The notes under the pieces were generated by a model. It made no database searches. It saw nothing but the letters and a program-made list of their open reading frames with translations, and was not told the origin of the DNA. DNA of 64,000 nt from assembly GCA_018672475.1 (NCBI GenBank), contig JABHFS010000146.1, forward strand, positions 1 to 64,000, in the 5' to 3' direction. Positions 33,928 through 43,173 of this stretch are shown here, piece after piece. This DNA comes from Gemmatimonadota bacterium (lineage in GTDB: Bacteria > Latescibacterota > UBA2968 > UBA8231). Numbering within the stretch: position 1 is the stretch's first letter; every line of letters starts with the position of its first letter. The position numbers and the translations under genes were made by a program.

Positions 33928-35307
33928 TTACTCGGCTATTTCACCCAGGAGCGTGTGCGATGTGGTGTCGGCGACCCGTATATTTACGATTTCGTTCCTT
34001 TGTATTTCTTGCGTAAATATGGCCGTTTTTCCTTGGCGAGTACGACCGTAGAAACGGGGTTGGCCGTCTTTGGCTGGACGCTTCGAAGGTCCTTCTACCA
34101 GCACTTCTACGGTTTGGCCTATGTATTGTTGGTTGACCTCGCGAGAGATACCCTCTTGTAGTTTGATTACTTGCTGCAAGCGCTCGCCTTTTATTTTCTC
34201 TGGAATGTCATCGCTCATCTTCTTGTGGGCGTAGGTCCCTTCGCGCGCGGAATACTTAAACATAAAAGCTGAATCGTAGCGAATCTCTTCCATCAGTTCA
34301 TAAGTCAGGCGAAAATCCTCGTCGCTCTCACCGCAAAAACCGGTTATGATATCCGTAGTCAGGGCAATGTTGGGGACCGCGATTCTCAGCTTGCGAATAA
34401 GCTCGCGGTATTCTTCAATGGTGTACCCGCGCTGCATCGTATCCAGTTGCTTGTTGGAGCCGCTTTGCACGGGAAGATGCAGGCTGGGGCAGACCTCGCT
34501 GACCTCGGCCATCGCCGCGATCACTCGATCGGTGAAATCAACGGGATAAGGTGAGGTAAAGCGCACTCGCTCTATGCCATCAACCGCGCTGACCTCACGC
34601 AAGAGATCAGCGAAATCCGTATCGCCTTCGCGATAGGAATTGACGGTTTGGCCGAGCAGCGTGACCTCTTTAAAGCCCTCCTGCGCGATACGTTTGACCT
34701 GGTCGACGATCTCCCCGGCGGAGACACTGCGTTCACGTCCACGCACGTAGGGAACAATGCAAAAGGTGCAGAACTTATCACAGCCGCGGATAATCGTCAC
34801 CCAAGCGTTGGTGCTGGTTCTACGCACTGGGTCGACGCCTATATAATTCTCTGTGCGATCTAGACGCACATCCAGCAGGGCGTCATCGCTCGATTGCGCC
34901 AAGATTTCGGGCAGGCGTCGGTAGGCGTCTGGACCCATTACCAAATCGACGAAAGGCGCGCGAACAGGGAGAGATTTACTCAAATGTTGCGCCATGCAAC
35001 CCAAAACGCCCAGGGTCAGGTTGGGGCGGTGGGCGCGTAAGCCATTGAGTTGGCTGATGCGCCCGATGACTCTTTCTTCGGCGTGCTCGCGCACAGCGCA
35101 AGTATTGAGCAGAATGATATCGGCTTCTTCGGCCGCGGTGGTAATTCGATAGCCAGATTCATTGAGAATGCTGGCGACTAATTCGCTGTCGGCGACATTC
35201 ATTTGGCAGCCGTAGGTTTCGATATAGACACTGCGACTGCCGGCTGCTGTGCCAGGTCGAGATGCGGCGGGGCGATATTCTACGTCCTCTAAAATTGGCA
35301 GGTTCAT
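33928..35307 (-). CDS. miaB: tRNA-2-methylthio-N6-dimethylallyladenosine synthase MiaB
   Basis: A 459-residue radical SAM methylthiotransferase that adds the 2-methylthio group to isopentenyl-A37 of tRNAs reading U-starting codons. The N-terminal UPF0004 domain holds the auxiliary cluster cysteines (TYGCQMN, NTCAVREHAEERV, GCMAQ). The radical SAM motif is CDKFCTFCIVPYVRGRERS near residue 180, and a TRAM domain occupies the last 65 residues. The length is usual for the family. ATG 35307 overlaps the stop of mtaB by 4 nt, forming a two-gene tRNA-modification operon with separate specificities. Confidence 0.96.
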   Translation of the reverse strand: MNLPILEDVEYRPAASRPGTAAGSRSVYIETYGCQMNVADSELVASILNESGYRITTAAEEADIILLNTCAVREHAEERVIGRISQLNGLRAHRPNLTLGVLGCMAQHLSKSLPVRAPFVDLVMGPDAYRRLPEILAQSSDDALLDVRLDRTENYIGVDPVRRTSTNAWVTIIRGCDKFCTFCIVPYVRGRERSVSAGEIVDQVKRIAQEGFKEVTLLGQTVNSYREGDTDFADLLREVSAVDGIERVRFTSPYPVDFTDRVIAAMAEVSEVCPSLHLPVQSGSNKQLDTMQRGYTIEEYRELIRKLRIAVPNIALTTDIITGFCGESDEDFRLTYELMEEIRYDSAFMFKYSAREGTYAHKKMSDDIPEKIKGERLQQVIKLQEGISREVNQQYIGQTVEVLVEGPSKRPAKDGQPRFYGRTRQGKTAIFTQEIQRNEIVNIRVADTTSHTLLGEIAE

Positions 35308-36629
35308 ATCTGTGCTCCGAAGACCAGGTCTTCGCGGGCTTGTTCTACTTCGATATCTATTAATGTGTTATTTGCCGCCGTGCCCGTAAAAAGCGCCTTG
35401 ATATAGTTGTCGCTCAAACCGACTTGCAGGCCGGTCGCTGGATCCTGTCGTCCCTCGGTGAGTACTGGTAGGCGTTGGCCGACAAAACGTTGGTGGAAGG
35501 CCAGACGCTTTTTTTCACTTAGGGCAATCAGTTCGCGCGCGCGTTGTTTTTTTGTCCCTTTTTCAAGATGGTCACCGAGTCTTTCGGCGGCGGTGCCCTC
35601 GCGCAACGAATAGGGGAAGACGTGCAAATACGTTATTGGCAGATCGCATAATAGGGCCTTGGTCTGGGCGAATTGTTCTTCTGTTTCACCCGGGAAGCCG
35701 ACCATGACATCGGCGCCGATCGCGCAGTCGGGAATTAATGTTGCGATCCGCTCAATGCGTTCGGCGTAATAGGCCCGGTTATAGTGTCGCCCCATGCGTT
35801 TGAGAATCTTGTCGTCGCCGCTTTGCAAGGGCACGTGAAAGTGACGGCAGAAAATTGGTGAGGCGGCGGCGAACTCAATTAACGCATCGTCGACATAGCC
35901 CGGTTCGATGGAGTTGAGCCGCAGGCGTGCCAGGCCGTCGATTTTGCTGATGTCAGTTAGTAGCGACACGAGGGCGTGTTGGTCGTCCTGATCATAGCCA
36001 TAGCTGCCCGTATGCACGCCGGTTAGGGCTAACTCGCGATAGCCGGCGTTAACCATAGAATGGGCTTGCGCGACGATGTCGCCCGCCTTGCGGCTCGAAC
36101 TGTGGCCGCGAACCGAGGGAATGATGCAATAGGTGCAGTGTTCGTCGCAACCGTCCTGAATTTGCAACATGCCCCTAGTACGCCCCTGGGTGACGGTGCC
36201 GTCGATGGAAAGGAATTGTTCGGTGCGCGGGCGTTCTTGAGGAGAGAAGGCATCTACAGAGGTGCCGCCGAGATGCGCTTCGAGTTGCTCTATGAGTTGG
36301 GCTTTCTGCCCGTTGCCGATAACCAAATCCGCCCCGGCATCATCGAGTTCCTCCGGCCGTCGCTGTGCATAGCATCCGGTGGCGACGACGGTGGCTGCGG
36401 GATTCTGTCTTTTGGCGCGCCGCACAGCTTTACGCGAGTCGGCATCGCCGGAACCTGTAACGGTGCAGGTATTGACGACATAGACGTCGGCTTGCGCGCC
36501 GAAAGGCACGATTTCATATCCGCGATGATCGAAGCCATTAGCTAGCGCTTCAACCTCATAGGTGTTGAGTTTGCAGCCGACATTTTGCAAGGCGACGCGT
36601 AGAGTTTTATTGGATGGTGGAGTGCTCAT
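35304..36629 (-). CDS. mtaB: tRNA t6A37 methylthiotransferase MtaB
   Basis: A 441-residue radical SAM methylthiotransferase of the MtaB branch, converting t6A37 to ms2t6A37 in tRNAs for ANN codons. Visible are the N-terminal cysteines (NVGCKLN, NTCTVTGSGDADSRKAVRRA, GCYAQ), the radical SAM motif CDEHCTYCIIPSVRG near residue 145, and a C-terminal TRAM region. The phrase GCKLNTYE and the full-length N-domain distinguish it from MiaB and RimO. It is followed by miaB with an ATGA overlap and lies 73 nt downstream of the pcrA-type helicase gene. Confidence 0.93.
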   Translation of the reverse strand: MSTPPSNKTLRVALQNVGCKLNTYEVEALANGFDHRGYEIVPFGAQADVYVVNTCTVTGSGDADSRKAVRRAKRQNPAATVVATGCYAQRRPEELDDAGADLVIGNGQKAQLIEQLEAHLGGTSVDAFSPQERPRTEQFLSIDGTVTQGRTRGMLQIQDGCDEHCTYCIIPSVRGHSSSRKAGDIVAQAHSMVNAGYRELALTGVHTGSYGYDQDDQHALVSLLTDISKIDGLARLRLNSIEPGYVDDALIEFAAASPIFCRHFHVPLQSGDDKILKRMGRHYNRAYYAERIERIATLIPDCAIGADVMVGFPGETEEQFAQTKALLCDLPITYLHVFPYSLREGTAAERLGDHLEKGTKKQRARELIALSEKKRLAFHQRFVGQRLPVLTEGRQDPATGLQVGLSDNYIKALFTGTAANNTLIDIEVEQAREDLVFGAQI

Positions 36630-36702
36630 AGTCTGCGGTATCGTTTAGGGGCGGAACAGACTATAAAAATTAAAGATATGACAGTAATTGGGCAATGGCT
36701 GC

Positions 36703-38967
36703 TCAAGCTGGCTCTAATTGTGCGTAGGCGACGGCAACGCGTTTGACTTGTGTCTGGAAACGTATGGAGAGTTTCATTTTTTCGCCATGGCCTTCGCGTT
36801 CGACGATCTGACCACGTCCCCATTTGGGGTGGCGGACCCATTGTCCGACGGCTAGGAAGTCGTCGGAATCTACGAACTCACCGAATTCAGCCGCGTTTTG
36901 CGTCACCTGTGGCGGTTCGTCCCATTCGTAGTGTACGCCTTTGGGGGTCGGCTTGGGCACTGGTTTGACCTTGCGCGCCGGCGGGCCACCGCGCTGCTGG
37001 CGGGAACGGGCAAACCCACGGTCTATTTCGGAACTTGATTCAATGAGTTCTGTTGGGATTTCATTGAGGAAACGCGAAGGTTCGCACTCGATCATATTGC
37101 CATAGGCATATCGTCTGAGCGCGTAGCTGAGGTTGAGTTTTTCCATCGCGCGAGTCATGCCGACATAACACAGGCGGCGTTCTTCTTCTATGGCCTGTGG
37201 ATTGACTCGACTTTCGTCTACGGCCCGGGCGGTGGGAAAGAGGTTTTCCTCCATGCCGGAAATAAAGACTAAAGGGTACTCCAACCCTTTGGCGCTATGC
37301 ATCGTCATCAGGGTAATCGCATTTCCTTCTTCGCCATTCTCATCCGCCGAACTCATCAGCGACTTTTCTTCGAGATAGGTTTCGAGCGAATTTTCCTCGT
37401 TGGTATCGAAATACTCAGTCATTTCCGCCAGTAATTGATCGATGTTCTGTTCGCGCGCCTCGGCTTCGGGGGTGTTTTCCTCGCGTAGCATCTCGCGGTA
37501 GCCGCTTTTCTCGACGACCTCGTTGCCGAGTTCGGGCAGATCAAGGGTTTCCTTCGCGGCGATCAGGCCACGCAAAAGGCTTGAGAATTCACTGAGGCTC
37601 TTTGTCGCCCTGCCGCCGAGATTGGGCACCTCATCTACTTGCTCTAGCGCGGCAAATAGACTTAGGCTGCGCTCTTGCGCGAATATTTGCAGCCTTTCCA
37701 ACGATGTGTCGCCGATGCCGCGACGGGGGGTGTTGACAATACGACGCAGCGTGACATCGTCGATCGGATTAACCAAGACCCGCAGGTAGGAGAGGATATC
37801 CTTGATTTCTTTGCGGTCATAAAAACGAATACCCCCGACGATGATATAGGGGAATCCCGACCGCTGTAATTCCTCTTCGAGAGGACGTGATTGCGCATTG
37901 GTGCGATAGAGTATCGCGGTGTCACCGAGACCATAGGCACCCGAACCGGTCTGGCGGCGAATCGTATCGATTATATGGCGGGCTTCGCGGCGGTCGGTGT
38001 CGCATTCGACGACCTTGACCGGGTCGCCCTCGGGGCCTTCGGTCCACAACTCCTTGCCTTTGCGGTCTTGGTTGTTACCGATTACCGCATTGGCGGCGGA
38101 GAGGATGCGGGCGGTCGAACGGTAGTTTTGCTCGAGACGGACGATATTGGCGTCTGGATAGTCGCGTTCGAAGTCGAGAATATTGCGAATGTCGGCGCCG
38201 CGAAACTTATAGATCGACTGATCGTCGTCGCCAACAACACAGATATTGCGGTGATGGGCGGACAACTGGCGGCAAAGCATATACTGAGGTTTGTTGGTAT
38301 CCTGGTATTCGTCGACGAGGAAATGTTCAAAGCGCTCTTGGTATTTTTTCAGGATCTCTGGATGGCGGTTGAACTGGTGTACGACCTCGGTTAGCAAATC
38401 GTCGAAGTCAAAGGCATTATTGCGCCGCAATTCGGTTTCATAGGCGGTGTATAGCTCAGCCATTTGGCGTTTGCCAGGAGCCTCGCCGGCTTGGCGGGCG
38501 AACTCCGTCGGGTCGAGCATGGCGTTTTTGGCCTGGCTGATCTGGCCGATAACCTGGCGCGGGGTCAATTCTCGTTCGTCGATATTGTTGGCTTTGAACA
38601 CGCGCCGGATAACGGCACGACGGTCGTCTTCGTCGTAAATAGAAAAATTAGAGTCGAGCCCGAAGCCTTCAGCTTCATAGCGCAACAGGCGCACGCAAAT
38701 CGAGTGAAAAGTGCCGATCCAGATATCCGAAGCCAGACCGCCGACTAAAGTCTGCACTCTTTCGCGCATCTCTCCGGCGGCTTTGTTGGTAAAGGTCACG
38801 GCAAGCACTTTCCAGGGCGCGATACCGATTTCATTGACCAGTGAAGCGATGCGATAAGTGAGTACGCGGGTCTTGCCCGAGCCGGCTCCCGCTAATACCA
38901 ATAGGGGCCCGTTTATGGTTTCGGCGGCACGGCGTTGGGCGGGATTCAGAGCGTCTAGTATGGACAT
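36703..38967 (-). CDS. pcrA: UvrD/PcrA-type DNA helicase
   Basis: A 754-residue superfamily I 3'-5' helicase with the complete PcrA/UvrD motif set: the Q motif (LNPAQRRAAE, 7-16), Walker A AGAGSGKT (30-37), motif II VDEYQDTN (about 218-225), motif III GDDDQSIYKFRGAD, motif V TMHSAKGLEYP and motif VI YVGMTRAMEKL. The C-terminal 80 residues include the PcrA-type end (VGQWVRHPKWGRGQIVEREG), which marks it as PcrA-like rather than the AddA-like enzyme at 2947. It acts in nucleotide excision repair, mismatch repair and removal of recombinase filaments. A TTGACA promoter lies just upstream at 39032-39059. Confidence 0.93.
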   Translation of the reverse strand: MSILDALNPAQRRAAETINGPLLVLAGAGSGKTRVLTYRIASLVNEIGIAPWKVLAVTFTNKAAGEMRERVQTLVGGLASDIWIGTFHSICVRLLRYEAEGFGLDSNFSIYDEDDRRAVIRRVFKANNIDERELTPRQVIGQISQAKNAMLDPTEFARQAGEAPGKRQMAELYTAYETELRRNNAFDFDDLLTEVVHQFNRHPEILKKYQERFEHFLVDEYQDTNKPQYMLCRQLSAHHRNICVVGDDDQSIYKFRGADIRNILDFERDYPDANIVRLEQNYRSTARILSAANAVIGNNQDRKGKELWTEGPEGDPVKVVECDTDRREARHIIDTIRRQTGSGAYGLGDTAILYRTNAQSRPLEEELQRSGFPYIIVGGIRFYDRKEIKDILSYLRVLVNPIDDVTLRRIVNTPRRGIGDTSLERLQIFAQERSLSLFAALEQVDEVPNLGGRATKSLSEFSSLLRGLIAAKETLDLPELGNEVVEKSGYREMLREENTPEAEAREQNIDQLLAEMTEYFDTNEENSLETYLEEKSLMSSADENGEEGNAITLMTMHSAKGLEYPLVFISGMEENLFPTARAVDESRVNPQAIEEERRLCYVGMTRAMEKLNLSYALRRYAYGNMIECEPSRFLNEIPTELIESSSEIDRGFARSRQQRGGPPARKVKPVPKPTPKGVHYEWDEPPQVTQNAAEFGEFVDSDDFLAVGQWVRHPKWGRGQIVEREGHGEKMKLSIRFQTQVKRVAVAYAQLEPA

Positions 38968-39031
38968 GAAAAACCAACGGGTAAAGCGGGGAGTATCACG
39001 TGGAAGTTAGCATCAGCCAGGGAGCTAGTAT

Positions 39032-39059
39032 ATAGTAGGAGACCAGCAAACCCTGTCAA
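39032..39059 (-). promoter_or_regulatory. Promoter for the pcrA-type helicase gene
   Basis: On the minus strand TTGACA (39059-39054), a 16-nt spacer and TACTAT (39037-39032) lie 65-92 nt upstream of the helicase ATG, just after the mltG stop. An extra TATA-rich stretch overlaps the -10 area. Confidence 0.55.
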
Positions 39060-39063
39060 GGTT

Positions 39064-40146
39064 TCAATTGGCTTGTGAGCGACGAGCGAGCCGTTCTTGC
39101 TGTTTGATCTGGCGTTTAGCCCGTTCGTGCTCTTTGTTGGTGCGGCTGAAAATATGGGTGCCGTCACCACGAGCGACAAAGTAGAGGTACTCCGTATCGG
39201 TTGGATAGAGCGTCGCCAGTATCGAGGCCTTGCCCGGGTTGCTGATCGGGCCGGGCGGTAACCCACGGTGTCGATAGGTATTGAACGGCGATACGACTCG
39301 CAAGTCGGCATTGCTCAAGCGCCTCTTGTGTACCCCGAGCGCGTATTCGACCGTGGCACATGATTCAAGACGGCGATTTAGTTTGAGGCGGTGCTGGAAG
39401 ACGCCAGAAATGATCGGGCGTTCTACGGCTGCTACGGCTTCGCGTTCTACAATGGATGCCAATGTAACGGACTGATGTAGCGATAGGCCAAGCAAATCGA
39501 GACGGATAAATAATGAATCGGCGAATACGCTTTTGAATTGCTCTACCATTATGGTGATTATTTCCCGCTCGTTCGCTTGGGGATCGAAGAAGTAGGTTTC
39601 CGGGAAGAGATACCCCTCGAGTGTTTCTGCATCAAGACCAAGATTGCGAATAAAGCGGGTGTCTTCTGTAGTGGCGATAAACAAGCTTGAATCGACTAGA
39701 CTCTGCTGTTGTAACAGGCTGGCGATTTCGTGGCGGGTTAGCCCCTCAGGGAGCGTAGCCCGTTGCGTTTGCACCGGAGCCTTGAGCAGGTCTTGTACGA
39801 TACGTGCCGTATCGTGGCTGCCATCGAGCTGGTAGGTGCCGGCTTCAAGCCGGTGACCCAGGCTTTTGAGACGGACGGTCCAGGCAAAGACCGTTGCGCT
39901 CCTTACTAGGTTTTCCCTTTCGAGTATTTCACCGATGCGACGGGCACTGGCTCCCTTGGGAATGAGAATCTGCCGCGGGGGTGAGGAATCTGTCGGAAGA
40001 TTATAATACCAAAAAAGAGTTAAGGGAATTGCGCAGCATAATAGCCCCAGTCCAATATAAACCGGGGCCAAGCGCCGCCATAACGAAGTGGCTGATGAGT
40101 TGGGTTGTGGGGTCATATTGGAAAGAAGGACCGATCGCCGTCGCAT
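39064..40146 (-). CDS. mltG: Endolytic peptidoglycan transglycosylase MltG
   Basis: A 360-residue inner-membrane protein of the MltG/YceG family, which cleaves nascent glycan strands and terminates their polymerisation. A cytoplasmic N-terminus is followed by one membrane span (about residues 27-48, YIGLGLLCCAIPLTLFWYY), a LysM-like region and the catalytic domain. That domain contains LEGYLFPETYFF (about 176-187), whose first Glu matches the catalytic glutamate, and the closing motif SPFNTYRHRGLPPGPISNPG (about 283-302). ATG 40116 is an alternative start. It lies 9 nt downstream of the ARPP-1-like gene in a probable operon starting at fliM. Confidence 0.93.
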   Translation of the reverse strand: MRRRSVLLSNMTPQPNSSATSLWRRLAPVYIGLGLLCCAIPLTLFWYYNLPTDSSPPRQILIPKGASARRIGEILERENLVRSATVFAWTVRLKSLGHRLEAGTYQLDGSHDTARIVQDLLKAPVQTQRATLPEGLTRHEIASLLQQQSLVDSSLFIATTEDTRFIRNLGLDAETLEGYLFPETYFFDPQANEREIITIMVEQFKSVFADSLFIRLDLLGLSLHQSVTLASIVEREAVAAVERPIISGVFQHRLKLNRRLESCATVEYALGVHKRRLSNADLRVVSPFNTYRHRGLPPGPISNPGKASILATLYPTDTEYLYFVARGDGTHIFSRTNKEHERAKRQIKQQERLARRSQAN

Positions 40147-40155
40147 GTCAAGCGA

Positions 40156-41397
40156 TCAATCGCGGCTCAAAAGCCGCAAAAAGAATTTGTGCAGTTCCGG
40201 ATTGAGCGGTCTGGGAGCTGGGGCGGATTTCGATGTGTCTGCCGTCAGGATCTCGTTATGTGTTTTGCTGGTTTTGCCGGTTTTGCCGGTTTTGCTGGTA
40301 TCGCTGGGCGAGAAATCCTGGAGTTTGGATTTGAAGGCGTTGTAGCGGCGACGGCGGCGGATATAGTCCTCGCCCAATGTGTCGAGGCTCGGTGGGCGAT
40401 GGTCTTCCCAATCGGAGCGTGCCGATTCCATGGCCGGTACCAGGTCTGCAAGGGGTTGGCTCTGGCCTATGCATTTCTGATGTGCAGAGAGGTGGATTAG
40501 GCGTCCCTCTGAAATAAGGGCCTGGCCGCTGATACCCATTGCTGCAAAAGCCAGAGACCGCCCGCTTTCTTTGAGCGATCGATTATTGAGGACTTTGCTT
40601 TTTTGACAGGCTTCGATGATATGGGGCATGAAATGATGTACCCGATCGGGGTGGACCACCTTGTCCGAGGGGTGCGTTAGGGCCTCGACCATGGCACTGC
40701 GCAGTACTTGGTCATAGCGGTCCTCGAGGATTTCGGGATCGCCAAATAGTTCGAGGACCAAATTCTGTCCGATGGTGCAAATCGCGCCTACCTGGCCTGG
40801 TTGCAGGGGGAATACGCTACTGAGCGATTGCAATTGGTCGGAATTTTGGTCGAGCATGGCGTGGATATCGTGTGTCTCAGAGGCCGTCGCGGTATCCGAT
40901 AGGTAATTCTTGATCCGGTCCCAAACCAAATATTGCGGAGGCTCTCCGAAACGCGCGAGTTGTTCCAGCTTATAGGCTCGTAAAGGCCAAGGACAGGCAT
41001 CGGCGTGCGAGAATTCGGCCTGATATTCAGTGGCTCTCCCTTCCTCGACGCAATTGACGGGCAATGCCGCTTTGCGCCGGGGGCCTAAGAGGCAGCTGAA
41101 TTGCACCGAGCGCAACTGGGTCGAACCAATGAGGATCTCCGATTCTCCAGCTAGAATCGACGTCGGTAAGGGATTGTCGGCCTGGACTCTGCTGACCACG
41201 CCGGTATCGGTTAGTCGCAATCCTTTATTAAGTGCTTCAGACAGGGTGATAAGATCGGGCGGGTCGGCGGTAAGTTCGAGCGGGAAGATCGGGTAGATGA
41301 CCATGTTCTGCAGGTTGCCGCGGGGATCGTAAACGGGAGGGCCGACAACGACTCCTTGCAGATGCTCACCTAAGTTTTTGGAAAATGCCAGGCTCAT
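40156..41397 (-). CDS. ARPP-1-like domain protein
   Basis: A 413-residue protein. Its N-terminal 300 residues resemble the ARPP-1 beta-barrel family: an opening region (ITLSEALNKGLRLTDTGVV), then NPLPTSILAGESEILIGSTQLR, then the strongly family-like PVNCVEEGRATEY. The function of ARPP-1 domains is not established; they have been noted in association with conflict- and phosphatase-related genes (from memory). The C-terminus is low complexity, including a 9-bp minisatellite encoding repeated SKTGKT units near residue 370. Start ATG 41397 is chosen since it follows the upstream stop by 4 nt; an in-frame ATG at 41445 would overlap that gene. It sits between a membrane protein and mltG. Confidence 0.65.
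   Translation of the reverse strand: MSLAFSKNLGEHLQGVVVGPPVYDPRGNLQNMVIYPIFPLELTADPPDLITLSEALNKGLRLTDTGVVSRVQADNPLPTSILAGESEILIGSTQLRSVQFSCLLGPRRKAALPVNCVEEGRATEYQAEFSHADACPWPLRAYKLEQLARFGEPPQYLVWDRIKNYLSDTATASETHDIHAMLDQNSDQLQSLSSVFPLQPGQVGAICTIGQNLVLELFGDPEILEDRYDQVLRSAMVEALTHPSDKVVHPDRVHHFMPHIIEACQKSKVLNNRSLKESGRSLAFAAMGISGQALISEGRLIHLSAHQKCIGQSQPLADLVPAMESARSDWEDHRPPSLDTLGEDYIRRRRRYNAFKSKLQDFSPSDTSKTGKTGKTSKTHNEILTADTSKSAPAPRPLNPELHKFFLRLLSRD
40262..40306. repeat. 9-bp minisatellite in the ARPP-1-like gene
   Basis: Four near-perfect units of GTTTTGCYG (40262-40297) plus a diverged fifth (GTATCGCTG) run head to tail. The period of nine keeps the reading frame, so changes in copy number would add or remove three residues (TGK-type) in the low-complexity tail of the encoded protein. 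Confidence 0.9.
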
Positions 41398-41401
41398 AAG
41401 C

Positions 41402-41908
41402 TCAACGCAGTAGGGCCTCGGCGAATTTATAGCAGCCGGAAGCAAATCCGAAACTGCTATAACCCGCCAAAAGGGCGAGGACGGTGATGAGGGGGAACAC
41501 GAGTACCATCCTACTGTCGAGGCTATGGGTGCCGCGAAGTCCTAAGATGGCGAGTGTTGCGTCATGGCCAAGTATGGCACCCAATAGGGAGGAGCAACTG
41601 GCTAAGGCGAACTGGGTTGTTTTCCAGCCGAGTAGATAATTACACAGGTAGACCGAGGAAAAGACCATAAATATACAGAGTGGCCAGCGAAGGTGGCCAC
41701 CGAGGAACTGTTGTAGGCCAAGTGTGTATAAAACAACAGCTGAATAGGGCCCTAAAATCAGCATGCCGGCAAGGAGGCCGACGGCGACGGTTAAGATAAG
41801 ACGAGGGTGCGGGTTCCAAAGTGCAATAAGAAAACCGGTTAAAAAACAAACGATGAGAAAATTTTGCGATAGGCCGAGACGGCTGGTAAAACTGGCTTGG
41901 GCATTCAT
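41402..41908 (-). CDS. Small integral membrane protein, unknown
   Basis: A 168-residue protein with about five predicted membrane helices (segments near residues 16-32, 36-60, 74-95, 98-118 and 132-155). No recognisable family motif is seen. It lies 27 nt downstream of fliM and 4 nt upstream of the ARPP-1-like gene, in the probable fliM-mltG transcription unit. Its composition is like that of 5TM membrane proteins of unknown function, and nothing ties it specifically to the flagellum. Confidence 0.55.
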   Translation of the reverse strand: MNAQASFTSRLGLSQNFLIVCFLTGFLIALWNPHPRLILTVAVGLLAGMLILGPYSAVVLYTLGLQQFLGGHLRWPLCIFMVFSSVYLCNYLLGWKTTQFALASCSSLLGAILGHDATLAILGLRGTHSLDSRMVLVFPLITVLALLAGYSSFGFASGCYKFAEALLR

Positions 41909-41935
41909 AGGGGAAAACAGTCCGACGGAGGTCGG

Positions 41936-42922
41936 CTAGCGGTAGAATTCTTCTTCGGACCCGTCGATAACCCGCTGGATCTTTACCGCGCGACGCTTGC
42001 CGTCGAGGCCTGGAAGCCCAAGGAATTTAGGCTGGTTACCGAGGAAGACGATGGCGGGATCGTTCTTATTGGTATCGAGTTTGACGATATCCCCCTTGCG
42101 TAAATCGGCTAACTCTCGCAACGGGAGAGAGCCCTCAGCTACTTGAACTTTGACCGGCACTTTTACATTGTCCAAGGTGCGATTGTGGCTCAATGACCGT
42201 TCGGGGGCAGAGCGTTGTCCGCGCTGTTTGTAGTCCGGGGAGAGTTCGGGCAACAACGGTTCAAGGGCTGCCAGGGGGTAACAGAGGTGAATCAGACTCT
42301 GGACATTGTTTGAATGTGCCTCAAAGGCCAATAAAACGACGGGGTCCGAACTGTTGGCAATTTGGATAAACTCGGGATTTGTTTCCATTATGATATCGGA
42401 AATGCGAACCGGGGTCGCCAATTCCCAGGTTGACTCTAGATCGCTAAAAACCCGATTGACTAGTTTGTTGACGATATTGGATTCGATCTGGGTCAGTGGG
42501 CGGGGTTCACCTTCATATCCGCGCCCCTGGCCGCCGAAGGCTCGATCGACAAGGGCCATCAGTAGTTCTGGGGCAAAACACAGAACGGCTGGAGCACTTG
42601 GTGGATCCATGGTGAAACTATAGGCGGAGCAGGGAGTGTTTAGCGAAAGAATAAATTCGCTATAGATCACTTGATCGACAAAGGCGAGATCGACATCTAT
42701 GACCATCCGCATTGAACCGGCGAGAGAGGAAGAAAACAACCGGGCAAATTGTTCGTGGATGCTCTCAATAACGCGCAACTGGTCTTTGTTGACGCGCTGA
42801 GGTCTTTTGAAATCGTAGGAGAGTGGCGCGCTGACTAATGGGTTGCCACCCGCCTTTGCATCGGGTTTACCAGCAGAAGCGAGCAGGGCCTGGAGTTCTT
42901 CGTCGCTTAGATCTTCGGACAT
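41936..42922 (-). CDS. fliM: Flagellar motor switch protein FliM
   Basis: A 328-residue C-ring protein of the flagellar motor. The N-terminal LSDEELQALLASAG (5-18) matches the CheY-P-binding peptide of FliM. The middle domain shows the usual sequence from YDFKRPQRVNKDQLR (35-49) through GGQGRGYEGEPRPLTQIE (about 131-148). The C-terminal 70 residues form the FliN-like SpoA domain (VPVKVQVAEGSLPLRELADL ... FLGLPGLDGKRRAVKI). It binds FliG and FliN at the cytoplasmic face and reverses rotation on CheY-P binding. No other motor gene is adjacent; fliS lies divergently 250 nt away. It heads a run of minus-strand genes towards mltG. Confidence 0.93.
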   Translation of the reverse strand: MSEDLSDEELQALLASAGKPDAKAGGNPLVSAPLSYDFKRPQRVNKDQLRVIESIHEQFARLFSSSLAGSMRMVIDVDLAFVDQVIYSEFILSLNTPCSAYSFTMDPPSAPAVLCFAPELLMALVDRAFGGQGRGYEGEPRPLTQIESNIVNKLVNRVFSDLESTWELATPVRISDIIMETNPEFIQIANSSDPVVLLAFEAHSNNVQSLIHLCYPLAALEPLLPELSPDYKQRGQRSAPERSLSHNRTLDNVKVPVKVQVAEGSLPLRELADLRKGDIVKLDTNKNDPAIVFLGNQPKFLGLPGLDGKRRAVKIQRVIDGSEEEFYR

Positions 42923-42982
42923 GATAGCAACGCCTAAGGTCCTGTAAGAGATGGACTAATGACTCTGAAAAGTATCATGGCG

Positions 42983-43011
42983 AAAGTAGAGAAAAAAGGC
43001 AGAAGTGTCAA
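42983..43011 (-). promoter_or_regulatory. Promoter for fliM
   Basis: On the minus strand TTGACA (43011-43006), a 17-nt spacer and TACTTT (42988-42983), about 60 nt upstream of the fliM ATG. It is a sigma-70-type rather than a sigma-28 or sigma-54 flagellar promoter. Confidence 0.6.
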
Positions 43012-43079
43012 TCGGATCTTTAAGGGGAAACATTGAGTAAATAGGACTAAAGAAAAAGACAAAATGGTCGATAGATAAG

Positions 43080-43110
43080 TTGATACTACTTAATATCAAG
43101 TAATATTAAG
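43080..43110 (+). promoter_or_regulatory. fliS promoter with overlapping palindrome
   Basis: TTGATA (43080-43085), an 18-nt spacer and TATTAA (43104-43109) form a plausible promoter. The perfect inverted repeat CTTAATAT-CAAGTA-ATATTAAG (43089-43110) covers the spacer and -10 box, so a bound regulator would block polymerase. Its position 64 nt before fliS suggests autoregulated or regulated expression. Confidence 0.5.
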
Positions 43111-43173
43111 AGAAAGGTAATCTCCACGCACATTCATGTCGTAAAATCATGTATTAAATAAGGAGGACCAAGG

